From the NCBI GenBank assembly GCA_964524065.1, contig CAZGCB010000030.1:1-24291 (forward strand): a stretch of 24,291 nucleotides of DNA, given 5' to 3'. Shown here piece after piece: positions 1 through 6,811 of this stretch. Made by a program: the position numbers and the translations under genes. The notes beneath the pieces are model-generated. The model did no database searches, was not told the origin of the DNA, and saw only the letters and a list, made by a program, of their open reading frames with translations. The DNA comes from CAZADA01 sp964524065 (lineage in GTDB: Bacteria > Pseudomonadota > Alphaproteobacteria > Caulobacterales > Maricaulaceae). The stretch's first letter is position 1; the number at the start of each line of letters is the position of its first letter.

Positions 1-21
1 CTCCCGCTGAGCTAACCGCCC
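1..21 (-). tRNA. tRNA, 5' end only (probably tRNA-Val), cut by the window edge
   Basis: Read on the minus strand, the first 21 bases give a 7-base acceptor strand (GGGCGGT), the usual T8-A9, a D-stem strand GCTC and the start of a D-loop (AGCGGGAG). This is the standard 5' end of a bacterial tRNA. The anticodon arm lies outside the window. From memory, alphaproteobacterial tRNA-Val genes start this way, so valine is my best guess, but the identity cannot be read here. Confidence 0.75.
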
Positions 22-54
22 GGGCGCGCGATCGGTGATCAGCGCGAGCGCTGT

Positions 55-82
55 GTCTAATGCCGTGCGGGCCCGCTTTCAA
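55..82 (-). promoter_or_regulatory. Candidate sigma-70 promoter for the tRNA
   Basis: On the minus strand a -35-like TTGAAA (82 to 77) is followed after 16 bases by a -10-like TTAGAC (60 to 55). Transcription would begin near 48, leaving a leader of about 27 nt before the tRNA 5' end at 21, which is a normal distance for a tRNA gene. The call rests on motif match and geometry alone. Confidence 0.45.
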
Positions 83-446
83 GTCATCTCCACCGGGCTT
101 TTTTTGCGAGCGCCGGAATGCGATGCGCTGCGCCGGCTTTGCGCGATCACGCGCCGCCGCATCGCCTGTCAACCCAAGGGGCTGCGCTTGACAGGATAAA
201 ATTACTAATTATCCGTTAACAGCCAGATGAGCCCGAGCATCTTTCATGGCGATTGATGCATTGGCGAAACAGTTTGTGACTTTTTCAGCGGGCCGATCGG
301 CCCCATTTGGGTCGCAATGTTCGGGTGCTTGGTGTTCATGAGTACGCGATACGGCGCGCTTAAGCCTGGCGCGTCCCTTGCAACGCGGGGCTTCGGGGTC
401 GCCCGGTTTCCGGGATTCGACCGCCTCAGGATTGATGGAGGAGCAC
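83..446. other. Non-coding stretch upstream of the small gene at 447
   Basis: No convincing coding region is visible on either strand; the overlapping short ORFs have no family signature. An 8-bp inverted repeat (GCGATGCG at 120-127 and CGCATCGC at 158-165) encloses other GC-rich pairings. Positions 186-222 are clearly AT-rich for this genome and contain a perfect TTGACA at 188-193, but no good -10 at a standard distance; the best is TATCCG at 210. This could be a promoter for the gene at 447 with a leader over 200 nt long, or for something unrecognised. I see no tRNA-like or riboswitch-like fold. Confidence 0.4.
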
Positions 447-692
447 ATGTCGGCGGGGGATTGGTGTACGGGCGAGGGCGCGACGCGCTTGAAGTCCAAG
501 ATTGAGGCGTATTGGCGCGAGCGCGGATACGATGTGGATGTAAAGCTGATCGAGGCGGGCTTTTTGCCGGCTATGCGATCCGCGCGCACGGATGTGCGGT
601 CGGACATGGTCAATGGCTTGCCGCGGCGGTCCTCGCCAGAGACCGATCAGCGCGTGTTGGTGCGGCGCAGCCCGCAACATCAACAGGGCTAA
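447..692 (+). CDS. Small conserved-looking hypothetical protein, 81 aa
   Basis: The start is placed at ATG 447 because a strong ribosome-binding sequence (GGAGGAG) ends three bases before it; the reading frame is open further upstream but without such a site. The core, roughly residues 14-55, has the character of a folded protein: a basic amphipathic helix containing IEAYWRERGYDVDV, then a segment ending in the unit RSDMVNGLPRR. I recall small alphaproteobacterial hypothetical proteins with a similar IRSDMxNGxPR ending, but I cannot name a family or function. The last 25 residues are polar and probably disordered. There is no signal peptide or membrane segment. It converges with gph, and the two stop codons are only 4 bp apart. 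Confidence 0.65.
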   Translation: MSAGDWCTGEGATRLKSKIEAYWRERGYDVDVKLIEAGFLPAMRSARTDVRSDMVNGLPRRSSPETDQRVLVRRSPQHQQG

Positions 693-696
693 GCGC

Positions 697-1398
697 TTAA
701 GCCGCCAAGGCTTGCGCCGCGATGCGGGGCAGATGGGCGAAGGCGTCGATGACGGCGTCGGCGCCCAGCGCATCGATATCTCTTTCACTATAGCCGTCGC
801 GAATCAGGATGATCGGCACGCCCGCATTGCGGGCGGCATGGAAATCCGTCTCGCTGTCGCCCACCATGATCGCACGGTCCAGCCCGTCCGCTCCGGCGGC
901 GGCCGCCAGATGTGACGCGCTCGGCTTGGGGCGCGGAGCGCGTGTGGCGCCCACCACGCGTTCGAAGTAGCCGCTCAGATCCAAGGCGTCCAAAAGCGCG
1001 ACGGCCAAGCGGTCGGGCTTGTTGGTGGCCACGCACAGCGTGGCGCCGGCGGCGCGTAGGGTGTCGAGGCTGGCGCGCAGGCCGGGCGCAGGCGTGGTGT
1101 GATCGGCGATGTGATCGGCGTAATAGGCCAGGAAGTCGCGCAGCATCGCTTCGACGCCGGGGTCGGGATAGGCCGTGCCCAGTCGCGCCAACGCGCGGCG
1201 GATGAGCACACGCGCCCCACGCCCGACCAAATGGCGCACGGCCTCCGGCGGACAGGGTGGAAGCCCTTCAGTGCGCAGCGCGTGGTTGAGCGCGGCGGTC
1301 AGATCCGGCGCGCTGTCCACCAAAGTGCCGTCCAAATCAAACAGGATGACGGCCCCGTTCAGCGGGGCGAGATCGGCGCTCGCCGTCGGCGCGTCCAT
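697..1398 (-). CDS. gph: Phosphoglycolate phosphatase (HAD superfamily), 233 aa
   Basis: This cytoplasmic HAD hydrolase dephosphorylates 2-phosphoglycolate, which arises from DNA repair or RuBP oxygenation. HAD motif I is DLDGTLVDS, with nucleophile Asp21 and acid/base Asp23. Motif II Thr is in VATNKP (Thr125), the motif III Lys is in RPKPS (Lys158), and motif IV is GDSETD (Asp181, Asp185). The region between motifs I and II is a helical cap typical of the Gph/PGP subfamily, and the length is normal. GAGGGGG about 9 bases upstream supports the start. It is divergent from glmU, so 1399-1488 must carry promoters for both. HAD phosphatases overlap in specificity, so another phosphoester substrate is possible. 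Confidence 0.88.
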   Translation of the reverse strand: MDAPTASADLAPLNGAVILFDLDGTLVDSAPDLTAALNHALRTEGLPPCPPEAVRHLVGRGARVLIRRALARLGTAYPDPGVEAMLRDFLAYYADHIADHTTPAPGLRASLDTLRAAGATLCVATNKPDRLAVALLDALDLSGYFERVVGATRAPRPKPSASHLAAAAGADGLDRAIMVGDSETDFHAARNAGVPIILIRDGYSERDIDALGADAVIDAFAHLPRIAAQALAA

Positions 1399-1488
1399 AG
1401 GCTACAACCCCCTCGCGCCACGCGGCGCTGTTTCGTCTGACTGGGGGCCCGCGCCACGTGGATCGCCCCGTGACGTGGAGTGGCCTCC

Positions 1489-2859
1489 ATGACTCAGTCT
1501 CGCAGTGATTCCCGCGCCGCCATCATTCTCGCCGCCGGACGCGGCTCGCGTATGAAATCGGCGACGTCGAAAGTTCTGCACAGCGTGGGCGGCTTGTCCA
1601 TGCTGGCCTGGAGCATCAACCTGGCCCGCGCGAGCGGGGCGCACGACATTATAGTGGTGAGCGGGGCCCACGCGCCGCAGGTGCAGGCGGCGGCCGAAAG
1701 CCTCGGCGTGCGGACGGCCGTGCAGGACCCGCCCTTGGGCACCGGCCATGCGGTGCAGGCGGCGCAAGCGGCGCTGGGCGCTCATCAGGGCCCGGCCATC
1801 GTGCTCTATGCTGACACGCCCTTGATCCAACCCGGCACGGTGATGCGCGCGTTTGATGCGCTGGCGGCGGGGGCGGGCGTGGCCGTCGTGGGCTTTGAGC
1901 CGGCGGACCCCGGCGGCTATGGCCGGCTGATTGTGAACGGGGCTGGCGGCCTGGAACGGATTGTCGAGGCCAAGGATGCGAGCGCCGAAGAGCGGGCGGT
2001 CGGGCTGTGCAATTCCGGCGTCATGGCGGCTGATGCGGCGCTGATGTTCGATTTGCTGAGCCAGGTCACCAACGACAACGCCAAGGGCGAATATTACCTC
2101 ACCGATCTTGTGGGGCTGGCGCGGGCGCGCGGGCTGTCTTGCGCTGTGGCGCACGCCGACGCGGACGAAGTGCTCGGCGTCAACAGCCGCGCTGATTTGG
2201 CTGAGGCCGAGGCCGCGTTCCAAGCGCGCGCGCGGCGCGACGCGCTGGAGGCGGGCGTGACCCTCATCGCGCCGGAGACGGTGTTCTTCGCCCATGACAC
2301 CGAATTGGCGGCCGATGTGACCGTGGAGCCCCATGTTGTGTTCGGCCCCGGCGTGCGCGCCGAAGCGGGCGCTGTGATCCGCGCCTTCAGCCATCTGGAG
2401 GGCGCTCATATCGGCGCCGGCGCCCAAGTGGGCCCTTATGCGCGCCTGCGCCCCGGCGCCGATATTGGCGAGGCGGCGCGCATCGGCAATTTTGTTGAAG
2501 TGAAAAACACACGGCTCGAGGCCGGCGCGAAGGCGTCTCACCTGACTTATCTCGGCGATGCGGAGGTGGGGGCCGGGGCCAATATCGGCGCGGGGACGAT
2601 CACCTGCAATTATGACGGCTTCGCCAAGCACCGCACGGTGATCGGCCCCGGCGCCTTCATCGGTTCCGACACCGCTCTGGTGGCCCCGGTGACCGTGGGG
2701 GCCGGGGCGATCACGGGCGCCGGTTCGGTGATCATCGGTGATGTGCCCGACGACGCCTTGGCCATTGCGCGCGGTGAGCAGCGGGAAATCGCCGGCGGCG
2801 CCGCCAGCTTCCGCGCCCGCCGCGCGCGTGACAGCGGCGCGGATAAAAACCGCACATAA
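1489..2859 (+). CDS. glmU: Bifunctional GlmU: N-acetylglucosamine-1-P uridyltransferase / glucosamine-1-P acetyltransferase, 456 aa
   Basis: GlmU performs the last two steps of UDP-GlcNAc synthesis: acetylation of GlcN-1-P, then uridylyl transfer. It feeds peptidoglycan and lipid A. The N-terminal domain (about 1-230) has the nucleotidyltransferase signature LAAGRGSRM near residues 14-22, followed by the substrate loop PPLGTGHA and YADTPL. The C-terminal half is a left-handed beta helix of hexapeptide repeats with RLRPGA, GNFVEVKN, SHLTYLGDA, NIGAGTITCNYDG and GSDTALVAPV, all family hallmarks. The first codon is taken as ATG 1489, which has GTGGAG 8 nt upstream and gives 456 aa, the length of the E. 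coli enzyme; an in-frame GTG at 1480 lacks such support. rpiA follows after 95 bp. Confidence 0.97.
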   Translation: MTQSRSDSRAAIILAAGRGSRMKSATSKVLHSVGGLSMLAWSINLARASGAHDIIVVSGAHAPQVQAAAESLGVRTAVQDPPLGTGHAVQAAQAALGAHQGPAIVLYADTPLIQPGTVMRAFDALAAGAGVAVVGFEPADPGGYGRLIVNGAGGLERIVEAKDASAEERAVGLCNSGVMAADAALMFDLLSQVTNDNAKGEYYLTDLVGLARARGLSCAVAHADADEVLGVNSRADLAEAEAAFQARARRDALEAGVTLIAPETVFFAHDTELAADVTVEPHVVFGPGVRAEAGAVIRAFSHLEGAHIGAGAQVGPYARLRPGADIGEAARIGNFVEVKNTRLEAGAKASHLTYLGDAEVGAGANIGAGTITCNYDGFAKHRTVIGPGAFIGSDTALVAPVTVGAGAITGAGSVIIGDVPDDALAIARGEQREIAGGAASFRARRARDSGADKNRT

Positions 2860-2903
2860 ACGGCGGCGCATGGTATCGAGTCGTGCCACATAGGAGGCGA
2901 AAC

Positions 2904-2926
2904 GGCGCGGGCGTCTCACCCGCGCC
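2904..2926. repeat. Perfect 8-bp inverted repeat between glmU and rpiA
   Basis: GGCGCGGG (2904-2911) and CCCGCGCC (2919-2926) are separated by 7 bases and would form a very stable hairpin. It starts 45 nt after the glmU stop and ends 28 nt before the rpiA start. No T-run follows, so it is not a canonical intrinsic terminator. It could stabilise the glmU 3' end, attenuate rpiA, or act with a factor. A TAGGAGG sequence at 2891-2897 resembles a ribosome-binding site but is not followed by a usable coding region. Confidence 0.5.
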
Positions 2927-2954
2927 CACCCCAGGCGCAGCAAGGGAGGCCGGC

Positions 2955-3674
2955 GTGACCGCAATGGATCTGGATGTGAAGGAGCAGGCAAAAATCAACG
3001 CCGCGCTCAACGCCCTGGACCTGGTCAGCGCGGGGATGACCTTGGGCCTCGGTACCGGCTCCACCGCAGAGATTTTCATCGAAATGCTCGGCTCGCGCAT
3101 CCGCGACACCGGCCTTGATGTGCGCGGCGTGCCCACCTCCGAACGCTCGCGGGAAGCGGCCGAATCCGCCGGCGTGCCCCTGGTTCCGGTGGAGCATGTG
3201 GAGCGCGTGGATCTTGCCGTGGATGGGGCCGACGAAGTGGATCCTGACTTTAATCTCATCAAAGGCGGCGGCGGCGCGTTGCTGCGCGAGAAAATCATCG
3301 CCCACGCCGCCGATCATTTCGTGGTCATTGTCGATCAATCCAAAATCGTGCGCCGTTTGGGTGCTTTCGCCCTGCCGGTGGAGGTGGACCCCTTCGGCTT
3401 CACCATCACCGCCAAAAAGGTTTTCCACGCCCTCACCGAAGCCGGCTGCGCCAGTCCGCATATCGATGCGCGCTTGGCCTCAAACGGCCGGCCGGTGATC
3501 ACCGATGGCGGGCATTACATCCTCGATTGCGCGTGCGGCGAGATCCCCAATCCCGACGCCGCTGCCGACGGCCTGCGGCGCATTCCCGGCGTGATGGAGC
3601 ATGGCCTGTTCATCGGTCTGGCGCGCACGGTCATTGTTGGTGAGCCGGAAGGCGCCGAGGTGTTGGAGGCGTAA
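2955..3674 (+). CDS. rpiA: Ribose-5-phosphate isomerase A, 239 aa
   Basis: RpiA interconverts ribose-5-P and ribulose-5-P in the non-oxidative pentose phosphate pathway. Diagnostic sequences are the phosphate-binding GLGTGST (residues 31-37), DGADEVD followed by NLIKGGGGALLREKI, which holds catalytic residues of the RpiA family, and a C-terminal segment ending in GVMEHGLF. I take GTG 2955 as the start because AGGGAGG at 2943-2949 lies 5 nt upstream; ATG 2964 is 14 nt from that site. An open frame extending back to 2883 has no initiation signal and no family homology. The 239 aa length is slightly longer than the E. coli enzyme. Confidence 0.95.
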   Translation: MTAMDLDVKEQAKINAALNALDLVSAGMTLGLGTGSTAEIFIEMLGSRIRDTGLDVRGVPTSERSREAAESAGVPLVPVEHVERVDLAVDGADEVDPDFNLIKGGGGALLREKIIAHAADHFVVIVDQSKIVRRLGAFALPVEVDPFGFTITAKKVFHALTEAGCASPHIDARLASNGRPVITDGGHYILDCACGEIPNPDAAADGLRRIPGVMEHGLFIGLARTVIVGEPEGAEVLEA

Positions 3675-3680
3675 CGCCTC
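3666..3680 (+). repeat. Hairpin spanning the rpiA stop codon
   Basis: GAGGCG (3666-3671) and CGCCTC (3675-3680) pair perfectly around a three-base loop that is the TAA stop codon. There is no T-run, so it is not a standard terminator. It may protect the rpiA 3' end or pause polymerase. Confidence 0.4.
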
Positions 3681-3709
3681 GCCCGCTACATCGCGCTTCG
3701 CGCTGCACA

Positions 3710-3718
3710 CCCCCCCCC
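3710..3718 (+). repeat. C9 homopolymer tract upstream of gor
   Basis: Nine consecutive C residues lie 25 bp upstream of the gor start codon, in the 69-bp rpiA-gor spacer. Such tracts are rare in this window and prone to slippage. Here a length change could alter spacing between a gor promoter and its leader but could not shift a reading frame. It could also be a sequencing-length artefact. Confidence 0.6.
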
Positions 3719-3743
3719 GCAGCTGCGCACGCAGGAGTTTGTC

Positions 3744-5141
3744 ATGGCTGAGTATGATTTTGACTTGTTTGTCATCGGCGCCGGCTCCGGCGGTATCCGC
3801 GCGGCGCGCATCTCCTCGGGCGTGTATGGCGCCAAAGTCGCCATCGCCGAAGAATACCGTGTCGGCGGCACCTGCCAGATCCGCGGCTGCATTCCCAAGA
3901 AATTCCTCGTATACGCCAGCGAGTACGGTCACGGCTTCCGCCATGCCGAGGGCTATGGTTGGAGCGCCGGCGCGCCCAGCCTCGATTGGGGCACGCTGAT
4001 CGATCGCAAGGACGCCGAAGTGGATCGCATTTCCGGCTTCGCCTGGCGCAATTTGGAAAATGCCGGCGTCGAGATCCTCGAAGACCGCGCGGTGATTGAG
4101 GGGCCGCACACCCTGCGTCTGGTGAAGCAAGACCGCACTGTCACGGCCAAGCATATCCTCATCGCCGTCGGTGCGACGCCCTATCGGCCCTATGAGTTGG
4201 ACGGCCAAGAGCATGCCATCACCTCCGATGAGGTGTTCCATCTCGACAAGCGCCCTGAGCATGTAATCGTCGCCGGCGGAGGGTACATTGCTTGCGAATT
4301 CGCGGGCATTTTTGAGGGGCTCGGCAGCGAAACCTGTCTGTTGTACCGCGGCGAAACGGTGCTGCGCGGCTTCGACATGGATGTGCGCATGGCCGTGCAC
4401 TCGGAGCTTAAGCGCAAAAATGTCCGTGTGATCACCAAGGCCGTATTCTCGAAAATTGAGGAATTGAGCCCGGGTCGCTATGTCTGCCACATCACCAATG
4501 GCGCCAAGATTGAGACCGACTGCGTCATGTTCGCCATTGGCCGCGTGCCTAAGACCGAAGGGCTCGGGCTGGAGACCGTGGGCGTCCAAACCAATGACAA
4601 GGGCGCGATCATGGTCGATCAATATTCCAAAAGCACCGTCGATCACATCTATGCCGTCGGAGATGTGACGGACCGGCTGAACCTGACCCCTGTGGCGATC
4701 CGCGAGGGCCAGGCTTTCGCCCACACGGTTTTCGGGGACAAACCCACCGCCTTTGACCATGAGCTGGTGGCCAGCGCCGTCTTCACCCAGCCGCCCGCCG
4801 GCACCGTCGGCGACACCGAGGCGCAGGCGCGCAAAAAGTACGGCGTGCACGGCATTGATGTCTACAAAACCGATTTTCGCGCCATGAAGCATATGCTCAC
4901 GGGCGATGAAGAGCGGGTGATGATGAAACTCATCGTGCGCAAATCTGACGACGTCGTGGTGGGCTGTCACATGGTCGGCATGGAAGCCGGTGAAATCATC
5001 CAGGCCGTGGGCATTGCGGTGAAAGCTGGCGTCACCAAAGCGCAATGGGACAGCACGTGCGCGGTGCATCCCACCATCGCGGAAGAATTGGTCCTGATGC
5101 GCGAACCTTACACCCCGCCGGAACTCAAAGCCGCGGAGTAG
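3744..5141 (+). CDS. gor: Glutathione-disulfide reductase (NADPH), 465 aa
   Basis: This is a flavoprotein disulfide reductase that regenerates GSH from GSSG with NADPH. It has the N-terminal FAD-binding GAGSGG (about 12-17), the redox-active disulfide GGTCQIRGCIPKK with Cys44 and Cys49, a second nucleotide-binding GGGYIA, and the FAD-binding AVGDV. The C-terminal dimer-interface motif HPTIAEE carries the catalytic His. Two arginines in the segment YRGETVLRGFD match the NADPH-specificity positions of glutathione reductases, distinguishing it from NADH-dependent lipoamide dehydrogenase. GGAG at 3734-3737 supports ATG 3744. The length is normal. It is on the same strand as rpiA and probably co-transcribed or driven from the short spacer. 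Confidence 0.95.
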   Translation: MAEYDFDLFVIGAGSGGIRAARISSGVYGAKVAIAEEYRVGGTCQIRGCIPKKFLVYASEYGHGFRHAEGYGWSAGAPSLDWGTLIDRKDAEVDRISGFAWRNLENAGVEILEDRAVIEGPHTLRLVKQDRTVTAKHILIAVGATPYRPYELDGQEHAITSDEVFHLDKRPEHVIVAGGGYIACEFAGIFEGLGSETCLLYRGETVLRGFDMDVRMAVHSELKRKNVRVITKAVFSKIEELSPGRYVCHITNGAKIETDCVMFAIGRVPKTEGLGLETVGVQTNDKGAIMVDQYSKSTVDHIYAVGDVTDRLNLTPVAIREGQAFAHTVFGDKPTAFDHELVASAVFTQPPAGTVGDTEAQARKKYGVHGIDVYKTDFRAMKHMLTGDEERVMMKLIVRKSDDVVVGCHMVGMEAGEIIQAVGIAVKAGVTKAQWDSTCAVHPTIAEELVLMREPYTPPELKAAE

Positions 5142-5335
5142 TCTGACGCGCTCCGCGCGGCGAATCCGATGCCCAACTGCGTCTAACGGCGCTGACGGAC
5201 GGTTTCGACATGGACCGCGCCGGTGCGCGCGGTATGGTGAGGTGCTGAACACCACCAGCGGGGAGAGGCGGGGCGCTGTGCGCGTCGATGGCGCGCCAAA
5301 GCGCCGCGCGTTGTGAAAAACAGGCGGAGACGGGG

Positions 5336-6235
5336 ATGGGGATCAATGTGGCGGTGGCGAACATCAAGGGCGGGGTGGGCAAATCCACCACCTGCATGAT
5401 GTTGGCCGACGGTCTGGCGTGCTTAGGCTTGCGGGTGTTGGTGGTGGATCTTGATCCGCAGGCCAGCCTCACCTTTATGCTATTGGGCGGTGAAGCGTTG
5501 GAAACGCGCACGGAAGACGATGCGCCCATCATCGCCGACGTTCTGTTCCGCGAAAACAGCCGCCCTGCGGTTGCGGCGACCGAGGCGGTGGAGACCAATG
5601 CGTCGCGTCTGACGCAAATCGCCGAAGCGGGCGGTTGCGTGGACTTGCTGCCAGCCGCGCCGCCCATGCGGTTTCGTGAGATCACGTTTGAAGCCGGTCA
5701 AATTCTCAATGAGGGCGATGAGCGCGCGCCAGGCCAGGTGATCGCCGATCGGATCATGGAGCATGTGCTGCCCCTCGGGGATCAGTACCATTATGTGATT
5801 TATGATTGCGCGCCGAGTTTCGGGGCGCTGGCGCAGGGCGCTTTGCGTTGCGCGGACGTCATCGTCATGCCCACCATCGCCGATCCCCTCTCGGTCTACG
5901 CGCTGAAGGATTTCGACCATGGCGCGCTGAACAAAACGCTGCACATCCCTAAGGCCATCCCGCGGTTTGTGGCGATCACGCGCTTTGTCGTGAACCATAT
6001 CAGTTTGCGCATGGATGACGCGCTGCATCAGCAATACGATGTGCTGTCGCCCAACATCCGCCACTCGGTGAATGTGATCCGGGCGACTCAGGTGATTAAT
6101 CCGTTGCTGGAGCGCTCGTTGAGCCAAAAGTATCAGGACTTGAACGTCGATGTTTTGAAGTTCGCCCGCTCTTTCGCGCAAAGGGTCGAGGCGAGTTTGG
6201 GGGCGGCCGATGACGCGACGCATGTCTCCGGATGA
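5336..6235 (+). CDS. Orphan ParA/MinD-family ATPase, copy 1, 299 aa
   Basis: This deviant-Walker P-loop ATPase starts almost directly with its P-loop: KGGVGKST, with signature Lys11 and Walker Lys16. The A' motif is DLDPQAS (Asp38, Asp40), and the Walker B-like segment is VIYDCAPSFG. ATP-dependent dimerisation is therefore expected. It has no N-terminal helix-turn-helix and no parB or parS nearby, so it is unlike plasmid or chromosome partition ParA. At 299 aa it is longer than Soj or McdA (about 250). I choose ATG 5336, with GGAG 6 nt upstream; the frame is open from 5288 but that extension has no ATPase homology. It overlaps the partner gene by 26 nt, implying translational coupling. Family members position chromosomes, plasmids, carboxysomes, chemoreceptor arrays or flagella; the cargo here is unknown. 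Confidence 0.88.
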   Translation: MGINVAVANIKGGVGKSTTCMMLADGLACLGLRVLVVDLDPQASLTFMLLGGEALETRTEDDAPIIADVLFRENSRPAVAATEAVETNASRLTQIAEAGGCVDLLPAAPPMRFREITFEAGQILNEGDERAPGQVIADRIMEHVLPLGDQYHYVIYDCAPSFGALAQGALRCADVIVMPTIADPLSVYALKDFDHGALNKTLHIPKAIPRFVAITRFVVNHISLRMDDALHQQYDVLSPNIRHSVNVIRATQVINPLLERSLSQKYQDLNVDVLKFARSFAQRVEASLGAADDATHVSG

Positions 6236-6572
6236 AGCGCTGGCGCGGGTGTTTGACATCCTCCTGCAGGAAATCGCGGACAATCCGCGCCTGAAGCGGC
6301 GGCTGCTGGACGCCTTGGGCGTTGAGGTGACGTTCGAGGGCGACGGCGCGGCGCCGGCGGTGGATCCTATTTTGCTGGCGGCGCGCGGCGAGGCGGACTT
6401 CCGTCATGCGTTGGAGGCGCTGAAATCGCCGAGCCTGAAGAAGCTCGCCCGCGATTTCGCGTTGGCGGAGCCGGCGGAGTTAAGCGCGTGCGACAAGACG
6501 GGGCTGATCGATTTGATGTGGACGCGTGCGTCGCGTCGTCTCAAGGAAATTCGCGTCCAATCCGCGGCCTAA
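6210..6572 (+). CDS. Small partner protein of the ParA-like ATPase, copy 1, 120 aa
   Basis: I do not recognise a named family. It begins inside the end of the ATPase gene (26-nt overlap). Its N-terminus is basic (MTRR) followed by SPDEALARVFD. The second half has DPILLAARGEADFR, then a Lys/Leu-rich helix and a C-terminal LIDLMWTRASRRLKEIR block. All three segments recur in the paralogue at 7689. It is helix-rich by composition, with no membrane segment or signal peptide. In known ParA/MinD systems a small partner encoded next to the ATPase stimulates hydrolysis through a short basic N-terminal peptide and links to cargo. This protein fits that pattern, but its role is inferred. An internal ATG at 6222 would remove the basic residues; the paralogue supports the longer start. 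Confidence 0.8.
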   Translation: MTRRMSPDEALARVFDILLQEIADNPRLKRRLLDALGVEVTFEGDGAAPAVDPILLAARGEADFRHALEALKSPSLKKLARDFALAEPAELSACDKTGLIDLMWTRASRRLKEIRVQSAA

Positions 6573-6811
6573 CGCTCGGTTTGACGTGCTGGCGCAAACC
6601 ATCCCTCATCCCAAGCGTGCAAAGCCGGCGGCTGCGCCTGATGCATTTGGCGGATCGGCGCCGGTTCAAGTGGACGCGCGGCCTCACTTGCGCCTAAGTG
6701 TTAGCGCGTTTCGCGGGGGGCTCGACACGCTTGCGCCTCGCTCCTGTTCGCGCCACTTTCCCAAGCTTAAGCCGATGTGAAGCCGGCGCGCACAACAAGA
6801 GGATAACGTCC
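6573..6811 (+). other. Spacer between the two ATPase cassettes (239 bp)
   Basis: No gene is seen; the ATPase reading frame is open back to 6698 but without similarity to copy 1. A TTGACG at 6581-6586 matches a -35 element but lacks a convincing -10. A small inverted repeat, CACTT (6684-6688) with AAGTG (6696-6700), is present. The clear signal is the ribosome-binding sequence AAGAGGA at 6797-6803 for copy 2. Copy 2 may have its own promoter here or be read through from copy 1. Confidence 0.35.

Noticed and set aside
71..105. GCCCG/CGGGC pair followed by T7, looking like a plus-strand terminator
   Set aside because: The stem is only 5 bp with an 18-base loop, no plus-strand gene precedes it in the window, and it overlaps the likely tRNA promoter on the other strand.
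1402..2991. A 529-residue minus-strand open frame opposite glmU
   Set aside because: It is antisense to the full GlmU coding sequence and shows only Arg/His-rich composition.
3480..5255. A 591-residue minus-strand open frame opposite gor
   Set aside because: It is antisense to a complete glutathione reductase, with no recognisable motifs and His/Asp-rich shadow composition.
5142..5335. Promoter candidates between gor and the first ATPase (TGGACC 5211 with TATGGT 5233, and TTCGAC 5204)
   Set aside because: The pairs have a weak match or unsuitable spacing (23 bp for the second), so I did not list a promoter.
5336..6572. Classical parAB partition locus
   Set aside because: The second gene has no ParB-type CTPase/nuclease-like box or helix-turn-helix, no parS-like repeats are seen, and the ATPase lacks an operator-binding domain. 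Housekeeping surroundings also argue against a plasmid origin.
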